Below the pieces are notes generated by a model, which was given only the letters and a program-made list of their open reading frames with translations, had not been told where the DNA came from and did no database searches. From positions 36,359 to 100,358 of the forward strand of contig CALUIS010000011.1 in the NCBI GenBank assembly GCA_944320765.1: a stretch of 64,000 nt of DNA, read 5' to 3'. Positions within the stretch are counted from its first letter, which is position 1, and the number at the start of each line of letters is the position of its first letter. The position numbers were made by a program, and so were the translations under genes. Origin of the DNA: an uncultured Paraprevotella sp. (GTDB taxonomy: Bacteria; Bacteroidota; Bacteroidia; Bacteroidales; Bacteroidaceae). Below are positions 62,102 through 64,000 of the stretch, piece after piece.

Positions 62102-62144
62102 CTTGGACTAAGAAGATTTTCTCCGTATTTTTGGACGGAGAAAA
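62102..62144 (+). promoter_or_regulatory. Promoter of the Rpn nuclease gene, with palindromic operator
   Basis: CTTG (62102-62105) and TATTTTTG (62126-62133) are 20 bases apart, a complete Bacteroidetes promoter. The -7 element lies in the 8-base loop of a perfect 10-bp inverted repeat, TTTTCTCCGT (62117-62126) and ACGGAGAAAA (62135-62144). A dimeric repressor bound to that palindrome would block the promoter. Confidence 0.7.
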
Positions 62145-62157
62145 CAAAAGGACTAAT

Positions 62158-63102
62158 ATGCCAAGATTCATCAACCCCTTCACTGATGTCGGATTCAAGC
62201 GCATCTTCGGGCAGGAAGTCAACAAGGACCTCCTGATTGACTTCCTCAACAACCTCCTCGAAGGGGAGAAGCGCGTCACGGACATCACTTTCCTGGACAA
62301 GGAGCTGCCCGCCGAGTTCGAGGGGGACCGGGGGGTCATCTATGACATCTACTGCACCAACGAGGACGGCGAGCAGTTCATCGTGGAGATGCAGAACCGC
62401 GAGCAGGTCTACTTCCGCGAGCGGGCGCTCTACTACCTGTCGCAGGCTGTCGCACGCCAAGGGGAAAAGGGAGTGGACTGGAAATTCAACCTCAAGGCGG
62501 TCTACGGCGTGTTCTTCATGAACTTCCGGCTGAAGGACGTCATGCCCGACAAGTTCCGCACCGACGTGGTGCTGGCCGACCGGGACACGCACGAGCCTTT
62601 CTCCGACAAGCTCCGCTTCATCTTCCTCCAGCTTCCCTGCTTCACCAAGGAAGAGGACGAATGCGGGAACGATTTCGAACGTTGGATTTATGTACTCAAG
62701 AACATGGAAACATTACAGAGAATGCCGTTCAAGGCCCGCAAGGCCGTTTTCGAGAAACTCGAAAAGATTGTGGACATCGCCTCCATGTCCAGGGGCGAAC
62801 GCATGAAGTATGACGAGGCCATCAAGGTCTACCGCGACAATATGGCCGCAATGGAGTTCGCCAAGCTGAAAGGACTGGCCGAAGGGGAAGCCAAAGGGAG
62901 GGCCGAGGGAAGGGCCGAAGGAAGGGCCGAGGGAAGGGCCGAAGGAAGGGCCGAAGGAAGGGCCGAGGGAAGAGCCGAAGGCGAAAAGAAAGAGCGGCTG
63001 CGCAACGCCGCCGGAATGATAAAGAACGGCATACCGGAAAACGTCATTTCAGACATCACCGGACTTTCCATCGAGGAAATCAAGGCACTCAAAGAAAACT
63101 GA
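62158..63102 (+). CDS. Rpn-family PD-(D/E)XK nuclease / putative transposase with RAEG repeats
   Basis: A 314-residue protein; the ATG at 62158 is chosen because in-frame codons up to 62131 overlap the promoter. The N-terminal half has the Rpn/PDDEXK_2 pattern: FTDVGFKRIFGQEVNKDLL, then VIYDIYCTNEDGEQFIVEMQN with the Asp and ExQ active-site residues, and RALYYLSQAVARQ. Rpn nucleases promote recA-independent recombination and have been linked to phage defence. The C-terminal half is a helical region with seven tandem RAEG units (from 62899) and a final GLSIEEIKALKEN. The 3' part is duplicated directly downstream. Confidence 0.9.
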   Translation: MPRFINPFTDVGFKRIFGQEVNKDLLIDFLNNLLEGEKRVTDITFLDKELPAEFEGDRGVIYDIYCTNEDGEQFIVEMQNREQVYFRERALYYLSQAVARQGEKGVDWKFNLKAVYGVFFMNFRLKDVMPDKFRTDVVLADRDTHEPFSDKLRFIFLQLPCFTKEEDECGNDFERWIYVLKNMETLQRMPFKARKAVFEKLEKIVDIASMSRGERMKYDEAIKVYRDNMAAMEFAKLKGLAEGEAKGRAEGRAEGRAEGRAEGRAEGRAEGRAEGEKKERLRNAAGMIKNGIPENVISDITGLSIEEIKALKEN

Positions 63103-63116
63103 GGAGGCCGGAAGCC
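62701..63116 (+). repeat. Left copy of a direct repeat covering the 3' end of the Rpn gene
   Basis: This 416-bp stretch recurs at 63135-63502 (368 bp) with very few differences except for the number of internal 12-bp units. The match begins at AACATGGAAAC and runs 14 bases beyond the stop codon. The two copies are 18 bases apart. Confidence 0.85.
62899..62982 (+). repeat. Tandem 12-bp repeat, seven units, encoding RAEG
   Basis: Seven in-frame units of the type AGGGCCGARGGA encode (Arg-Ala-Glu-Gly)7. Units differ only at wobble positions. The corresponding place in the downstream copy (63333-63368) has three units, so the array changes length by whole units without shifting frame. Confidence 0.9.
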
Positions 63117-63134
63117 CTGAGGAAATTACCCAAA

Positions 63135-63502
63135 AACATGGAAACATTACAGAGAATGCCGTTCAAGGCCCGCAAGGCCGTTTTCGAGAAACTCGAGAAG
63201 ATTGTGGACATCGCCTCCATGTCCAGGGGCGAGCGCATGAAGTATGACGAGGCCATCAAGGTCTACCGCGACAATATGGCCGCAATGGAGTTCGCCAAGC
63301 TGAAAGGCCTGGCCGAAGGGGAAGCCAAAGGGAGGGCCGAAGGAAGGGCCGAAGGGAGGGCCGAAGGCGAAAAGAAAGAGCGGCTGCGCAACGCCGCCGG
63401 AATGATAAAGAACGGCATACCGGAAAACGTCATTTCTGACATCACCGGACTTTCCATCGAGGAAATCAAGGCGCTCAAAGAAAACTGAGGAGGCCGGAAG
63501 CC
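63135..63502 (+). repeat. Right copy of the direct repeat, four 12-bp units shorter
   Basis: This copy matches 62701-63116 and is 48 bases shorter, which is exactly four RAEG units. It carries the ATG at 63138 (an internal Met codon in the full gene) and the same stop and 14-base tail. Confidence 0.85.
63138..63488 (+). pseudogene. Duplicated C-terminal fragment of the Rpn gene (116 codons)
   Basis: The reading frame repeats the C-terminal 132 residues of the preceding Rpn protein, shortened to 116 residues by having three RAEG units. It lacks the whole nuclease domain. It has an ATG but no recognisable promoter directly in front, so any expression would come from read-through of the full gene. 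It is most simply a by-product of tandem duplication. It could also act as a donor for gene conversion or produce a protein that pairs with the full-length helical tail. Confidence 0.8.
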
Positions 63503-63621
63503 AGACAAAAGGAACGGGACGACATGCCCGAAACAAAGAAGAAGCGGCGAACGTCCGGAGAACAGGGAGAAGCGGAAAGTACACCGCAACAAGGAAGAAG
63601 TAGTGGACGGCCCTGAGAACG

Positions 63622-63771
63622 AACTGCTCCGCCTGAAAGGGGAGCTGGCCCAACGGGCCTGAGGGGTCTCACACACACGAAACCATCGAAGGAAGTATGC
63701 CTTGCGAACGACCCACGTTTGCGGGAAACCCCTCAGTCGCTCCGCGACAGCTCCCCTTTCAGGCGGAGCAG
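63622..63771. repeat. Long inverted-repeat (REP/hairpin-like) element
   Basis: The 24 bases at 63624-63647 are the exact reverse complement of 63748-63771. Inside, CTGAGGGGT (63659-63667) pairs with ACCCCTCAG (63728-63736), and GTCGCTCCGCGAC (63737-63749) is a small palindrome. The whole 150-bp element would fold into one long interrupted hairpin. The outer arm also occurs at 526-547. This looks like a dispersed non-autonomous repeat. Confidence 0.75.
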
Positions 63772-63976
63772 TACGTTCATCATCACGGGCCAACGGACCT
63801 GCCACAGGTGCAGCCCCTGCAAGGCGGGGTGGCCTCCGCCCCGTTTTAACCCGCCTCCTTGCCCGGCACGTCCCCCTTTTTTGTGCGGAAAAGCGGGAAA
63901 AGTGGCCGTTTTACCGGAATTTCTGGATCAGTCCGAAAATCCGGTTGCGTTCCTTTCTATAATCCCATAAAAATTA

Positions 63977-63984
63977 TATTTTTG
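63977..63984 (+). promoter_or_regulatory. -7-like element at the window edge
   Basis: TATTTTTG matches TAnnTTTG. An ATG at 63989 (ATG AAA CAA TGG) begins five bases later, too close for a normal leader, so the following gene is either leaderless or starts further on. Only four codons are in the window. Confidence 0.35.
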
Positions 63985-64000
63985 TGCCATGAAACAATGG

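Larger units (their letters stand above)
63489..63988. other. Intergenic stretch with a hairpin element and no convincing gene
   Basis: No protein-coding frame here is supported. The frame of the Rpn fragment continues open for 57 codons past its stop (63489-63662, ending LLRLKGELAQRA), perhaps a relic of a longer C-terminus or a coincidence of the repeat element. The rest holds the long inverted repeat (63622-63771), a short GC-rich stem near 63823-63845 followed by TTTT, and a -7-like element close to the window end. Confidence 0.5.

Noticed and set aside
63333..63368. Regular 12-bp repeats that could be mistaken for a CRISPR-like array.
   Set aside because: They are contiguous, in frame, encode RAEG and have no unique spacers.
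63702..63962. An 86-codon plus-strand frame near the window end.
   Set aside because: It crosses the inverted-repeat element and has no motif, and other frames on both strands are equally open. Not supported as a gene.

Overview
This window is a GC-rich chromosomal segment from a member of the Bacteroidota, almost certainly Bacteroidales. The signs are a hybrid two-component regulator tail, secreted glycosidases with type IX secretion (T9SS) sorting domains, DUF4493/PCMD surface lipoproteins, a glsB/glsA-type glycine-lipid pair, the gene content of the Bacteroidales division/cell-wall (dcw) cluster, weak Shine-Dalgarno sequences, and many promoters of the Bacteroidetes sigma-70 type (-7 element TAnnTTTG). 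The genus cannot be fixed from sequence alone. The T9SS domains and high GC argue against a typical Bacteroides species. No rRNA, tRNA or CRISPR array was found.

Layout. 1-8.5 kb: the end of a hybrid two-component regulator (AraC type), then a very large alpha-L-rhamnosidase and a multidomain glycosidase, both with T9SS tails. This is a small glycan-degrading locus without SusC/SusD in view. 8.5-17.1 kb: lrgAB, an alkaline phosphatase, a helix-hairpin-helix protein with a sodium symporter, a VanZ-like protein, a GH43-like glycosidase, a CYTH phosphatase, a 49-residue membrane protein and prfB, which has no programmed frameshift. 17.2-23.2 kb: a five-gene MacAB/TolC-type efflux operon. 23.0-25.7 kb: a more AT-rich island with about 1 kb of non-coding DNA carrying two perfect inverted repeats, then an AbiEi/AbiEii pair. 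25.8-37 kb: an acyl-CoA ligase, an M20 deacylase, the operon dut-TPR lipoprotein-DUF4292 lipoprotein-EnvC, divergent dgt, and a lipoprotein-glsA-glsB operon. 37-52.6 kb: the dcw cluster rsmH-ftsL-ftsI-murE-mraY-murD-ftsW-murG-murC-ftsQ-ftsA-ftsZ-yqeY on the minus strand. It has no mraZ, and there is a likely internal promoter before murG.

52.8-62.05 kb is the most intriguing part. It is a tightly packed seven-gene plus-strand operon of six lipoproteins (DUF4493 and PCMD families) and one outer-membrane beta-barrel. This looks like a surface system of unknown function. It is followed by an Rpn/PD-(D/E)XK nuclease gene whose promoter sits inside a palindrome. The 3' part of that nuclease gene is tandemly duplicated, with seven versus three copies of a 12-bp RAEG-encoding repeat. 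Just downstream is a long hairpin element; one of its arms also occurs at the other end of the window (526-547).

Starts were chosen by combining promoter position, ATG over TTG, overlaps with upstream genes, and signal-peptide position. All functions are inferred from recognisable motifs; no database search was run.
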